Assembly: GCF_051020765.1 (NCBI RefSeq)
Contig: NC_134929.1
Coordinates: 62,001-126,000, forward strand
Reading direction: 5' to 3'
From: Lasioglossum baleicum
Lineage: Eukaryota; Arthropoda; Insecta; Hymenoptera; Halictidae
DNA: 64,000 bases
Part shown: positions 1 to 8,600 of the stretch, piece after piece
Layout of the letters: each line of letters starts with the position of its first letter
Numbering within the stretch: position 1 is the stretch's first letter
Position numbers and translations under genes: made by a program
Notes under the pieces: generated by a model
Seen by the model: only the letters and a program-made list of their open reading frames with translations
Databases searched by the model: none
What the model was told of the DNA's origin: nothing

Positions 1-2931
1 AATGCCTCGGCACTCACATCGAATGGCCGCTCATTGAACGATTTCTTGCTTTCCGGGCCGAAGCTTCAGACGGATCTCCCATCCGTCATCCTGCGATGGC
101 GACATCATCGTTACGTATACACCGCTGATATTGCGAAAATGTATCGTCAAATCCTAGTAGACCCTCGCGATACAAGTTTCCAGCGAATCCTCTGGCATGA
201 CTCTCCGTCACAGGCGCCTCATGAATTTTCGCTACGCACCGTCACATACGGTATGACGTGCGCTCCATTTCTCGCACTTCGAGTCCTCCAGCAACTCGCT
301 TTCGTCGAAGGCGCAGATTTTCCACTCGCGATTCCCATTCTAAAGGATCAAATTTACGTCGATGATGTTTTGTTCGGGGATGATACACTCGACACCGTTC
401 GCACTCTTCGTGACCAACTCACTGGTCTCCTTCGCCGAGGTAAATTCGAACTTCGGAAATGGGCAAGTAATTCCCCCACACTCCTGCAGGACATCGATCC
501 AACCAATCATGGGCTAGCTTGCTCAATAGATCTCGCCGTAGACGACAGCGTAAAAGTCCTTGGCGTTTCTTGGAACCCGTCGCGCGACCAGTTTATAATC
601 AACATTGCTTTACCGACAGTTCCCCCGCGTACCAAACGTTCGATCCTTGCAACCATTGCAAAATTATACGATCCATTGGGCTGGGTCACCCCTGCGACTA
701 TCACAGCAAAGATATTCATGCAAACTCTATGGCGTCGTCACCACCAGTGGGACGAGCCCCTCTCGTTAGATTTGGTCAATCAATGGGAAACCATCTATTC
801 AGGTTTATCACAATTGCACGACCTTAGCTTAGCCCGATGGACTGGTCTGTTGTCAAATGCCCATACCATCGAACTTCATGGGTTTTCAGACGCCTCGTCC
901 TACGCTTATGCTGCGGTCGTCTATTTGAAGGTCATCACTCATGACGGAACGGCCGTCATATCCCTCCTAACTGGGAAGTCAAAGGTCGCGCCGATCACTC
1001 CAACCTCCGTTCCGAGGCTCGAATTATCTGCAGCCGTGTTATTGGCTCATCTAATAGAATTCGTCCGCCCGTCACTGGGCTCGAGATCCGTCTCCTGCTA
1101 CTGCTGGACGGATTCGTCCATCGTTCTCGCCTGGTTACGCGATCACCCATCGCGATGGAAAACGTTCGTTGCGCACCGAGTCCACGACATTCAATGTCGC
1201 GTTCCCGACTCCGAATGGCGTCACGTACCTACGTCTTGCAATCCAGCCGATTGCGCATCACGCGGTTTGTTCGGTCAGGAATTGCGCGATCATCCATTGT
1301 GGTGGACGGGCCCCCAATGGCTACGCTGGCCTCAACACTGTTGGCCTTCCGACCCCCCGGCCCCCACTGACGTACCTCTCTCGGAGGCAAGATCCGCTGC
1401 GGTGCACACCTGTTCGCAAACTTCTTCATGGACTCTCGCTTCTCGGTTCTCATCCTGGGCGAAGTTAATCCGAATCACCGCGTACTTATTCAAATTCATT
1501 CACGCCCTTCACGCCCGGAAAAATACTTCATCACCGATTTCCTCTAACGGTCGCACCGTGTCGGTCGACGAGTGCTCGGAAGCTCGCATCTTTTGGATAA
1601 AGTCCATACAACGCGAACAATTCCCAACGGAGCTTGAAGCCCTCACTCACGGTCGATCTCTCTCCACCAAAAGCTCAATCATGTCTCTTAATCCCTTTAT
1701 CGACAGCGACGGCATACTTCGTGTCGGAGGGCGACTTCATAAAGCTCCGATTCCCATTGCTCAAAAACACCCAATTCTGTTAGCGTCTCACTCGCTAGTC
1801 GACTTGATCATTTCCCAAGCACATCTTCGAACATTACACGGAGGGGTACAGCTCACTTTAAGCACGCTCCGTCGAGAATTTTGGATATTGAGCGCGCGAT
1901 CTCTTGTCAAACGCGTCATTCACCGGTGTGTAGTCTGCGTACGCGAACGGGCGAAGGTTCCGGAGCAACTCATGGGTAGCTTGCCCGCCGCGAGAGTAAA
2001 TTCACCTCTCCAATGTTTTTCGCATTGTGGCGTTGACTATGCCGGACCAGTTCAAGTCCGAGCATCCGCCGGCCGAGGCATTAAAACCCGCAAAGCGTAC
2101 ATCGCACTCTTCATCTGCTTAGCCAGTCGTGCCATCCATCTAGAACTTGTCGGGGATTACTCTACCCCGGCGTTTTTAAACGCATTTGATCGATTCTGCT
2201 CGCGGCGTGGACTTCCGTCCGACATGTATTCGGATAACGGTACGACTTTCGCCGGCGCCAATAATGAATTGGCTCGCGCGTACCGCGCAGCTTTACGCGA
2301 CCCTAACTTTCAGAATAAATCGGCTCACGACAAGATTTCGTGGCACTTCATTCCTCCAGTAGCACCACATTTCGGCGGGTTGTGGGAAGCTGGGGTGCGC
2401 AGTGTGAAGCATCATTTACGCCGCGTATTAGGTGATCGCATGCTCTCTTTTGAAGAGTTCACGACGCTTCTATGTCGAATCGAGGCCTGCCTGAATTCGA
2501 GACCGATCGCCCCCCTCTCCGACGCGCTGGACGACTGCGAACCATTAACTCCGGGGCATTTTCTCATAGGGACTACTTCCCCGGAGCCTTCCGTTTTACA
2601 CCTCAACGAAAATCGCCTGTCGCGATGGCAATTAGTACGCCATAAAATCGAACGTTTTTGGAGATTGTGGCAATCTGACTACGTCAACACCCTCCAACAG
2701 CGTAGTCGATGGCGACAAACTCGAACCCCGTTGGAACTCGGACAACTAGTCCTAATTCGACATCCGACAGCTCCCCCATGTAAATGGAAGCTGGGTCGAG
2801 TCACGCGCCTCCACCCTGGGTCGGACGGACTCACACGAGTAGTCACGGTACGCACCGCTCACTCCGAATTCCAACGACCAATCGTACAACTCTGCGCTCT
2901 GCCTGTGAGCAGTTCCTCGACTTCGAATTAG
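1..2931 (+). CDS. pol: BEL/Pao pol polyprotein (RT, RNase H, integrase), 5'-truncated by window edge
   Basis: This frame makes the element's replication and integration enzymes as part of a polyprotein. It is open from base 1 (976 codons visible, stop TAG 2929-2931), so the true start lies upstream; the TTG at 34 is not a start. Residues are numbered from base 1. Reverse transcriptase: an aspartate near 43 in the ADIAKMYRQI stretch and YVDD at 119-122. RNase H-like domain: acidic residues D297 (FSDAS), E341, D371 (WTDS) and D417 (NPADCASRG). Integrase zinc finger: H608, H613, C643, C646. Integrase core: D679, D745 and E796, with 50 residues between the last two. A DUF5641-like C-terminal domain occupies about 873-966. 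All catalytic residues looked for are present and there is no frameshift or stop, so this copy could be functional if its 5' half is intact. The BEL/Pao assignment follows from domain order and motif context; no database comparison was made. Confidence 0.93.
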   Translation, partial: NASALTSNGRSLNDFLLSGPKLQTDLPSVILRWRHHRYVYTADIAKMYRQILVDPRDTSFQRILWHDSPSQAPHEFSLRTVTYGMTCAPFLALRVLQQLAFVEGADFPLAIPILKDQIYVDDVLFGDDTLDTVRTLRDQLTGLLRRGKFELRKWASNSPTLLQDIDPTNHGLACSIDLAVDDSVKVLGVSWNPSRDQFIINIALPTVPPRTKRSILATIAKLYDPLGWVTPATITAKIFMQTLWRRHHQWDEPLSLDLVNQWETIYSGLSQLHDLSLARWTGLLSNAHTIELHGFSDASSYAYAAVVYLKVITHDGTAVISLLTGKSKVAPITPTSVPRLELSAAVLLAHLIEFVRPSLGSRSVSCYCWTDSSIVLAWLRDHPSRWKTFVAHRVHDIQCRVPDSEWRHVPTSCNPADCASRGLFGQELRDHPLWWTGPQWLRWPQHCWPSDPPAPTDVPLSEARSAAVHTCSQTSSWTLASRFSSWAKLIRITAYLFKFIHALHARKNTSSPISSNGRTVSVDECSEARIFWIKSIQREQFPTELEALTHGRSLSTKSSIMSLNPFIDSDGILRVGGRLHKAPIPIAQKHPILLASHSLVDLIISQAHLRTLHGGVQLTLSTLRREFWILSARSLVKRVIHRCVVCVRERAKVPEQLMGSLPAARVNSPLQCFSHCGVDYAGPVQVRASAGRGIKTRKAYIALFICLASRAIHLELVGDYSTPAFLNAFDRFCSRRGLPSDMYSDNGTTFAGANNELARAYRAALRDPNFQNKSAHDKISWHFIPPVAPHFGGLWEAGVRSVKHHLRRVLGDRMLSFEEFTTLLCRIEACLNSRPIAPLSDALDDCEPLTPGHFLIGTTSPEPSVLHLNENRLSRWQLVRHKIERFWRLWQSDYVNTLQQRSRWRQTRTPLELGQLVLIRHPTAPPCKWKLGRVTRLHPGSDGLTRVVTVRTAHSEFQRPIVQLCALPVSSSSTSN

Positions 2932-3005
2932 ATCGCGTCTATGTCTCGCGACCGTCATTGTACACAATCATAATGTCAATTTGGTGTCTCAAGTACTAGC
3001 TCATT
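2932..3005 (+). other. Short 3' untranslated gap between pol and A tract
   Basis: Seventy-four bases without a coding frame worth noting lie between the pol stop and the A tract. There is no room for an env gene. A TGTACA palindrome lies near 2960. If the LTR boundary proposed at 3025 is wrong, an alternative 5' end of the LTR could lie here, for example at one of the TGT triplets. Confidence 0.5.
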
Positions 3006-3024
3006 AAAAAAAAAAAAAAAAAAA
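3006..3024 (+). promoter_or_regulatory. A19 tract, candidate polypurine tract for plus-strand priming
   Basis: Nineteen consecutive A residues sit directly before the TG that I take as the LTR start. LTR retrotransposons carry a polypurine tract at exactly this place, where RNase H leaves the plus-strand primer. A pure A run without G is unusual for a polypurine tract. An old poly(A) tail or a slippage-expanded A-rich polypurine tract are alternatives. Confidence 0.45.
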
Positions 3025-3203
3025 TGATGAAAAGCATTCTAGCGCCTTCACTGCGGCGTCGGCTGCGTCCGACATTACTTTAAGACGATATTCGCACCTC
3101 CCTCGATTACTGTGTTGAAATCGAGATTTCAAGGCTGGCAGTATGTTCGCGAGCGAATCGAGCGAGCGTCGGCGAGCTCGACACACCGTCATTCGTCCCG
3201 TCG

Positions 3204-3211
3204 TGACGTCA
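3204..3211. promoter_or_regulatory. CRE-like palindrome TGACGTCA in the LTR
   Basis: A perfect TGACGTCA octamer lies about 180 bases into the candidate LTR, where U3 regulatory sequence would be expected. This is the consensus for CREB/ATF-type bZIP factors, which are conserved in animals. A single octamer in a CpG-rich stretch can occur by chance, so function is inference. Confidence 0.3.
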
Positions 3212-3269
3212 GCGTCCGATCGCGATTTCACGCGAAGTCGATCATCGGCTCGCGCTCCGACTTCGGGTA

Positions 3270-3334
3270 TCGACAGGATCACGCGACGATGATCCACCAA
3301 TCATCGATCCGTCATACTCGCGTGATCCTGTCGA
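3270..3334. repeat. Nested inverted repeat in the LTR
   Basis: CGACAGGATCACGCGA (3271-3286) is the exact reverse complement of TCGCGTGATCCTGTCG (3318-3333); one more pair (3270/3334) makes 17 bp. Inside the 31-base loop, CGATGAT (3287-3293) and ATCATCG (3300-3306) form a second 7-bp stem, 3287 and 3306 included, around CCACCA. As RNA this would be a long stem-loop in the LTR; as DNA it is a dyad. Role unknown. Confidence 0.75.
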
Positions 3335-3654
3335 GCCAATCATCCAACGACACTGCTCTGAGGAATCTCCGGGTCCTCGAAAACGGACCAGATTCCGAAC
3401 ACTCTTTGTCATCTCCCATCGCGGAATAATCATACAATCGATCTTTGTACTGTGGCTAAAACGGGTTACAACGCCGTCTCTCATCATCGTCTATTCTCAT
3501 TCTCGACAGTAAATACAGTCCGCTCGCAATCATTCAATTTGAGTGTACTCGTACAAGTTATTTTCCACGGCCTCTCACTTTCTCGCACAGCGCTGTGTGT
3601 AGTCACCGGCAACATCGAGTACGGGTTACTAAGTGTTCGCTCTACTCCGCTACA

Positions 3655-3659
3655 ATTAC
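3655..3659 (+). other. Candidate target-site duplication ATTAC (right copy)
   Basis: The five bases after the LTR, ATTAC, are the normal satellite bases at this position of the unit (TTATATTACT). BEL/Pao integration produces short duplications of about 4-6 bp, so ATTAC should also lie just left of the unseen 5' LTR. One side only is visible. Confidence 0.4.
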
Positions 3660-5298
3660 TTTTTTTCTTACAGCCCACGGTTGCCGAGAAAATTGAGAAA
3701 ACGTTGTTTTTAAACTCATTTTGCTCGAATATCTTCTAAACTACTTATCCCACCGCATTTCTGTTTGACAATTCCTGTAGATTTTCAAATTCCGCATTAT
3801 TTATGTTATATTACTATTTTTCTTACAACCCACGGTTCCCGTGAAAATTGAGAAATCGTGGTTTTTAAACTCATTTTGCTCGAATATCTTCTAAACTACT
3901 TATCCCACCGCATTTCTGTTTGACAATTCCTGTAGATTTTCACATACCGCATTATTTATGTTATATTACTCTTTTTCGTGCAATCCACGGTTGCCGAGAA
4001 AATTGAGAAAACGTTGTTTTTAAACTCATTTTGCTCGAATATCTTCTAAACTACTTATCCCAACGGATTTCTGTATGACAATTCCTGTAGATTTTCACAT
4101 TCCGCATTATTTATGTTATATTACTCTTTTTCGTGCAATCCACGGTTGCCGAGAAAATTGAGAAAACGTTGTTTTTAAACTCATTTTGCTCGAATATCTT
4201 CTAAACTACTTATCCCACCGCATTTCTCTTTGACAATTCCTGTAGATTTTCACATTCCGCATCTTTTATGTCATATTACTTTTTTCGTACATCCCACGGT
4301 TCCCGAGAAAATTGAGAAAACGTTGTTTTTAAACTCATTTTGCTCGAATATCTTCTAAACTACTTATCCCACCGCATTTCTGTTTGACAATTCCTGTAGA
4401 TTTTCACATACCGCATTATTTATGTTATATTACGTTTATTCTTACAACCCACGGTTCCCGAGAAAATTGAGAAAACGTTGTTTTTAAACTCATTTTGCTC
4501 GAATATCTTCTAAACTACTTATCCCAACGGATTTCTGTATGACAATTCCTGTAGATTTTCACATTCCGCATTATTTATGTTATATTACTTTTTTTCATGC
4601 AATCCACGGTTGCCGAGAAAATTGAGAAAACGTTGTTTTTAAACTCATTTTGCTCGAATATCTTCTAAACTACTAATCCCACCGCATTTCTCTTTGACAA
4701 TTCATGTAGATTTTCACATTCCGCATCTTTTATGTCATATTACTTTTCTCGTACATCGCACGGTTCCCGAGAAAATTGAGAAAACGTTGTTTTTAAACTC
4801 ATTTTGCTCGAATATCTTCTAAACTACTTATCCCACCGCATTTCTGTTTGACAATTCCTGTAGATTTTCAATACCGCATTATTTATGTTATATTACGTTT
4901 TTTCTTACAACCCACGGTTCCCGAGAAAATTGAGAAAACGTTGTTTTTAAACTCATTTTGCACGAATATCTTCTAAACTACTTATCCCACCGCATTTCTG
5001 TTTGACAATTCCTGTAGATTTTCACATTCCGCATTATTTATGTTATATTACTTTTTTTCGTACAATCCACGGTTGCCGAGAAAATTGAGAAAACGTTGTT
5101 TTTAAACTCATTTTGCTCGAATATCTTCTAAACTACTTATCCCACCGCATTTCTCTTTGACAATTCCTGTAGATTTTCACATTCCCCATCTTTTATTTCA
5201 TATTACTTTTTTCGTACATCCCACGGTTCCCGAGAAAATTGAGAAAACGTTGTTTTTAAACTCATTTTGCTCGAATATCTTCTAAACTACTTATCCCA
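3655..5298. repeat. Cassette 1 (N tail-O-P/Q-Q-R-P-S-T-U-V-W)
   Basis: The first array segment after the LTR. It opens inside an N monomer (CTTACAGCCC, GGTTGCC), so the retrotransposon sits in N. The third unit starts like P (GTTTGAC, CACATACC) but ends like Q (CTCTTTTTCGTG), a fusion that is not found in cassettes 2-5. Ten complete units plus the N remainder. Confidence 0.8.
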
Positions 5299-5369
5299 CC
5301 GCATTTCTGTCTGACAATTCCTGTAGATTTTCACATTCCGCATTATTTATGTTATATTACTATTTTTCT

Positions 5370-5420
5370 TACAACCCACGGTTCCCGTGAAAATTGAGAA
5401 AACGTGGTTTTTAAACTCAT
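5370..5420. other. Twin short dyads in GTG-type monomers (reference instance)
   Basis: In GTG-type units CACGG-TTC-CCGTG forms a perfect 5-bp dyad, followed about ten bases later by AAAAC-GTG-GTTTT, another 5-bp dyad. In GAG-type units the first dyad is broken and the second is kept as AAAAC-GTT-GTTTT. The first dyad is present or absent by monomer class, so it alternates along the array. Confidence 0.6.
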
Positions 5421-5453
5421 TTTGCTCGAATATCTTCTAAACTACTTATCCCA

Positions 5454-5608
5454 CCGCATTTCTGTTTGACAATTCCTGTAGATTTTCACATACCGCATTA
5501 TTTATGTTATATTACTATTTTTCTTACAACCCACGGTTCCCGAGAAAATTGAGAAAACGTTGTTTTTAAACTCATTTTGCTCGAATATCTTCTAAACTAC
5601 TTATCCCA
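5454..5608 (+). repeat. Reference 155-bp satellite monomer (class B)
   Basis: One unit, starting at CCGCATTTCTG. Class-defining sites in order: after TTTCT, the letters GTTTGAC, GTCTGAC, CTTTGAC, GTATGAC or GTTTCAC; then TGTAG, TGCAG or TGTAT; CACATTCC, CACATACC, CAAATTCC or CACGTTCC; a T-rich stretch ending CTTAC, CTTGC or CGTAC; GGTTCCC or GGTTGCC; GAG or GTG; CGTTG, CGTGG or ATCGTGG. The last 44 bases before the final CA (5563-5606) are nearly constant in all classes. 155 is not a multiple of three, so the reading frame shifts every monomer. Confidence 0.95.
5563..5606 (+). other. Conserved 44-bp window of the monomer (reference instance)
   Basis: From TTTTTAAACTC through TTGCTCGAATATC to CTACTTATCC the sequence is nearly constant in every class. 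Recurrent changes are few: GCACG after U, TACACTC after some P units, CTACTAATCC at T, TAAACAAC at three H junctions. Most others are singletons. All other parts of the monomer carry class-defining variation. This could reflect protein binding or recombination history. Confidence 0.7.
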
Positions 5609-8600
5609 CCGCATTTCTGTTTGACAATTCCTGCAGATTTTCAAATTCCGCATTATTTATGTTATATTACTATTTTTCTTACAACCCACGGTTCCCGTGA
5701 AAATTGAGAAATCGTGGTTTTTAAACTCATTTTGCTCGAATATCTTCTAAACTACTTATCCCACCGCATTTCTGTCTGACAATTCCTGTAGATTTTCACA
5801 TACCGCATTATTTATGTTATATTACTATTTTTCTTACAACCCACGGTTCCCGAGAAAATTGAGAAAACGTTGTTTTTAAACTCATTTTGCTCGAATATCT
5901 TCTAAACTACTTATCCCACCGCATTTCTGTCTGACAATTCCTGTAGATTTTCACATTCCGCATTATTTATGTTATATTACTATTTTTCTTACAACCCACG
6001 GTTCCCGTGAAAATTGAGAAAACGTGGTTTTTAAACTCATTTTGCTCGAATATCTTCTAAACTACTTATCCCACCGCATTTCTGTTTGACAATTCCTGTA
6101 GATTTTCACATTCCGCATTATTTATGTTATATTACTGTTTTTCTTACAACCCACGGTTCCCGTGAAAATTGAGAAAACGTGGTTTTTAAACTCATTTTGC
6201 TCGAATATCTTCTAAACTACTTATCTCACCGCATTTCTGTCTGACAATTCCTGTAGATTTTCACATTCCGCATTATTTATGTTATATTACTATTTTTCTT
6301 ACAACCCACGGTTCCCGTGAAAATTGAGAAAACGTGGTTTTTAAACTCATTTTGCTCGAATATCTTCTAAACTACTTATCCCACCGCATTTCTGTTTGAC
6401 AATTCCTGTAGATTTTCACATACCGCATTATTTATGTTATATTACTATTTTTCTTGCAACCCACGGTTCCCGAGAAAATTGAGAAAACGTTGTTTTTAAA
6501 CTCATTTTGCTCGAATATCTTCTAAACTACTTATCCCACCGCATTTCTGTTTGACAATTCCTGTAGATTTTCACATACCGCATTATTTATGTTATATTAC
6601 TATTTTTCTTGCAACCCACGGTTACCGAGAAAATTGAGAAAACGTTGTTTTTAAACTCATTTTGCTCGAATATCTTCTAAACTACTTATCCCCCCGCGTT
6701 TCTGTTTGACAATTCCTGCAGATTTTCAAATTCCGCATTATTTATGTTATATTTCTATTTTTCTTACAACCCACGGTTCCCGTGAAAATTGAGAAATCGT
6801 GGTTTTTAAACTCATTTTGCTCGAATATCTTCTAAACTACTTATCCCACCGCATTTCTGTCTGACAATTCCTGTAGATTTTCACATACCGCATTATTTAT
6901 GTTATATTACTATTTTTCTTACAACCCACGGTTCCCGAGAAAATTGAGAAAACGTTGTTTTTAAACTCATTTTGCTCGAATATCTTCTAAACTACTTATC
7001 CCACCGCATTTCTGTTTGACAATTCCTGTAGATTTTCACATACCGCATTATTTATGTTATATTACTATTTTTCTTACAACCCACGGTTCCCGAGAAAATT
7101 GAGAAAACGTTGTTTTTAAACTCATTTTGCTCGAATATCTTCTAAACTACTTATCCCACCGCATTTCTGTTTGACAATTCCTGCAGATTTTCAAATTCCG
7201 CATTATTTATGTTATATTTCTATTTTTCTTACAACCCACGGTTCCCGTGAAAATTGAGAAATCGTGGTTTTTAAACTCATTTTGCTCGAATATCTTCTAA
7301 ACTACTTATCCCACCGCATTTCTGTCTGACAATTCCTGTAGATTTTCACATACCGCATTATTTATGTTATATTACTATTTTTCTTACAACCCACGGTTCC
7401 CGAGAAAATTGAGAAAACGTTGTTTTTAAACTCATTTTGCTCGAATATCTTCTAAACTACTTATCCCACCGCATTTCTGTCTGACAATTCCTGTAGATTT
7501 TCACATTCCGCATTATTTATGTTATATTACTGTTTTTCTTACAACCCACGGTTCCCGTGAAAATTGAGAAAACGTGGTTTTTAAACTCATTTTGCTCGAA
7601 TATCTTCTAAACTACTTATCCCACCGCATTTCTGTCTGACAATTCCTGTAGATTTTCACATACCGCATTATTTATGTTATATTACTATTTTTCTTACAAC
7701 CCACGGTTCCCGAGAAAATTGAGAAAACGTTGTTTTTAAACTCATTTTGCTCGAATATCTTCTAAACTACTTATCCCACCGCATTTCTGTCTGACAATTC
7801 CTGTAGATTTTCACATTCCGCATTATTTATGTTATATTACTGTTTTTCTTACAACCCACGGTTCCCGTGAAAATTGAGAAAACGTGGTTTTTAAACTCAT
7901 TTTGCTCGAATATCTTCTAAACTACTTATCTCACCGCATTTCTGTCTGACAATTCCTGTAGATTTTCACATTCCGCATTATTTATGTTATATTACTATTT
8001 TTCTTACAACACACGGTTCCCGTGAAAATTGAGAAAACGTGGTTTTCAAACTCATTTTGCTCGAATATCTTCTAAACTACTTATCCCACCGCATTTCTGT
8101 TTGACAATTCCTGTAGATTTTCACATACCGCATTATTTATGTTATATTACTATTTTTCTTGCAACCCACGGTTCCCGAGAAAATTGAGAAAACGTTGTTT
8201 TTAAACTCATTTTGCTCGAATATCTTCTAAACTACTTATCCCACCGCATTTCTGTCTGACAATTCCTGTAGATTTTCACATTCCGCATTATTTATGTTAT
8301 ATTACTGTTTTTCTTACAACCCACGGTTCCCGTGAAAATTGAGAAAACGTGGTTTTTAAACTCATTTTGCTCGAATATCTTCTAAACTACTTATCTCACC
8401 GCATTTCTGTCTGACAATTCCTGTAGATTTTCACATTCCGCATTATTTATGTTATATTACTATTTTTCTTACAACCCACGGTTCCCGTGAAAATTGAGAA
8501 AACGTGGTTTTTAAACTCATTTTGCTCGAATATCTTCTAAACTACTTATCCCACCGCATTTCTGTTTGACAATTCCTGTAGATTTTCACATACCGCATTA

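Larger units (their letters stand above)
1..3654 (+). mobile_element. BEL/Pao LTR retrotransposon, 3' portion
   Basis: The 3' part of an LTR retrotransposon: pol open reading frame to 2931, a short untranslated gap, an A19 tract, then a candidate 3' LTR ending at 3654. Family call rests on the domain order RT, RNase H, zinc-binding integrase, DUF5641-like tail, and the YVDD reverse transcriptase motif with typical BEL/Pao surrounding residues. Gag, protease and the 5' LTR lie left of the window. No envelope-like ORF follows pol; only about 90 bases separate the stop from the LTR. The intact frame and sharp junction with a full-quality satellite monomer suggest a recent insertion into the array. 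Composition is GC- and CpG-richer than the satellite. Confidence 0.9.
3025..3654 (+). repeat. Candidate 3' LTR of the BEL/Pao element (about 630 bp)
   Basis: The segment begins TGATGAAAAG right after the A tract and ends CCGCTACA at the exact point where clean satellite begins, giving TG...CA termini. The right boundary is sharp, because bases from 3655 match the interior of satellite monomers. The left boundary is inferred from the A tract and TG, and the partner LTR is outside the window, so it cannot be confirmed here. The segment is GC- and CpG-rich up to about 3440, then more mixed. It contains a TGACGTCA octamer, a 17-bp inverted repeat and a small dyad at 3117-3130 (GAAATC/GATTTC). No canonical AATAAA or convincing TATA box was seen. 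Several short frames on both strands have no recognisable protein signature and are taken as chance. Confidence 0.6.

Noticed and set aside
34..36. TTG at 34 as a translation start
   Set aside because: The frame is open back to base 1 and the residues before it fit the conserved reverse transcriptase N-terminal region, so this is an internal leucine codon.
507..1468. Alternative-frame open frames inside pol (both strands)
   Set aside because: They are shadows of the intact pol frame, which carries all the catalytic motifs.
2932..3024. Envelope gene after pol
   Set aside because: Only about 90 bases lie between the pol stop and the candidate LTR.
3112..3739. Short open frames on both strands at 3004-3300, 3112-3429, 3242-3487 and 3452-3739
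   Set aside because: They overlap each other within the LTR, one runs into the satellite, and none shows a recognisable motif; chance frames in CpG-rich sequence.
5570..5586. CENP-B box-like match on the minus strand (ATTCGAGCAAAATGAGT)
   Set aside because: By eye it agrees with TTCG and the central A but only two of the four CGGG bases, seven of nine core positions. That is too weak to call, although it lies in the conserved window.
5454..5608. Hammerhead ribozyme encoded in the satellite, as in some animal satellites
   Set aside because: No CTGATGA core with a matching GAAA was seen on either strand of the reference monomer.
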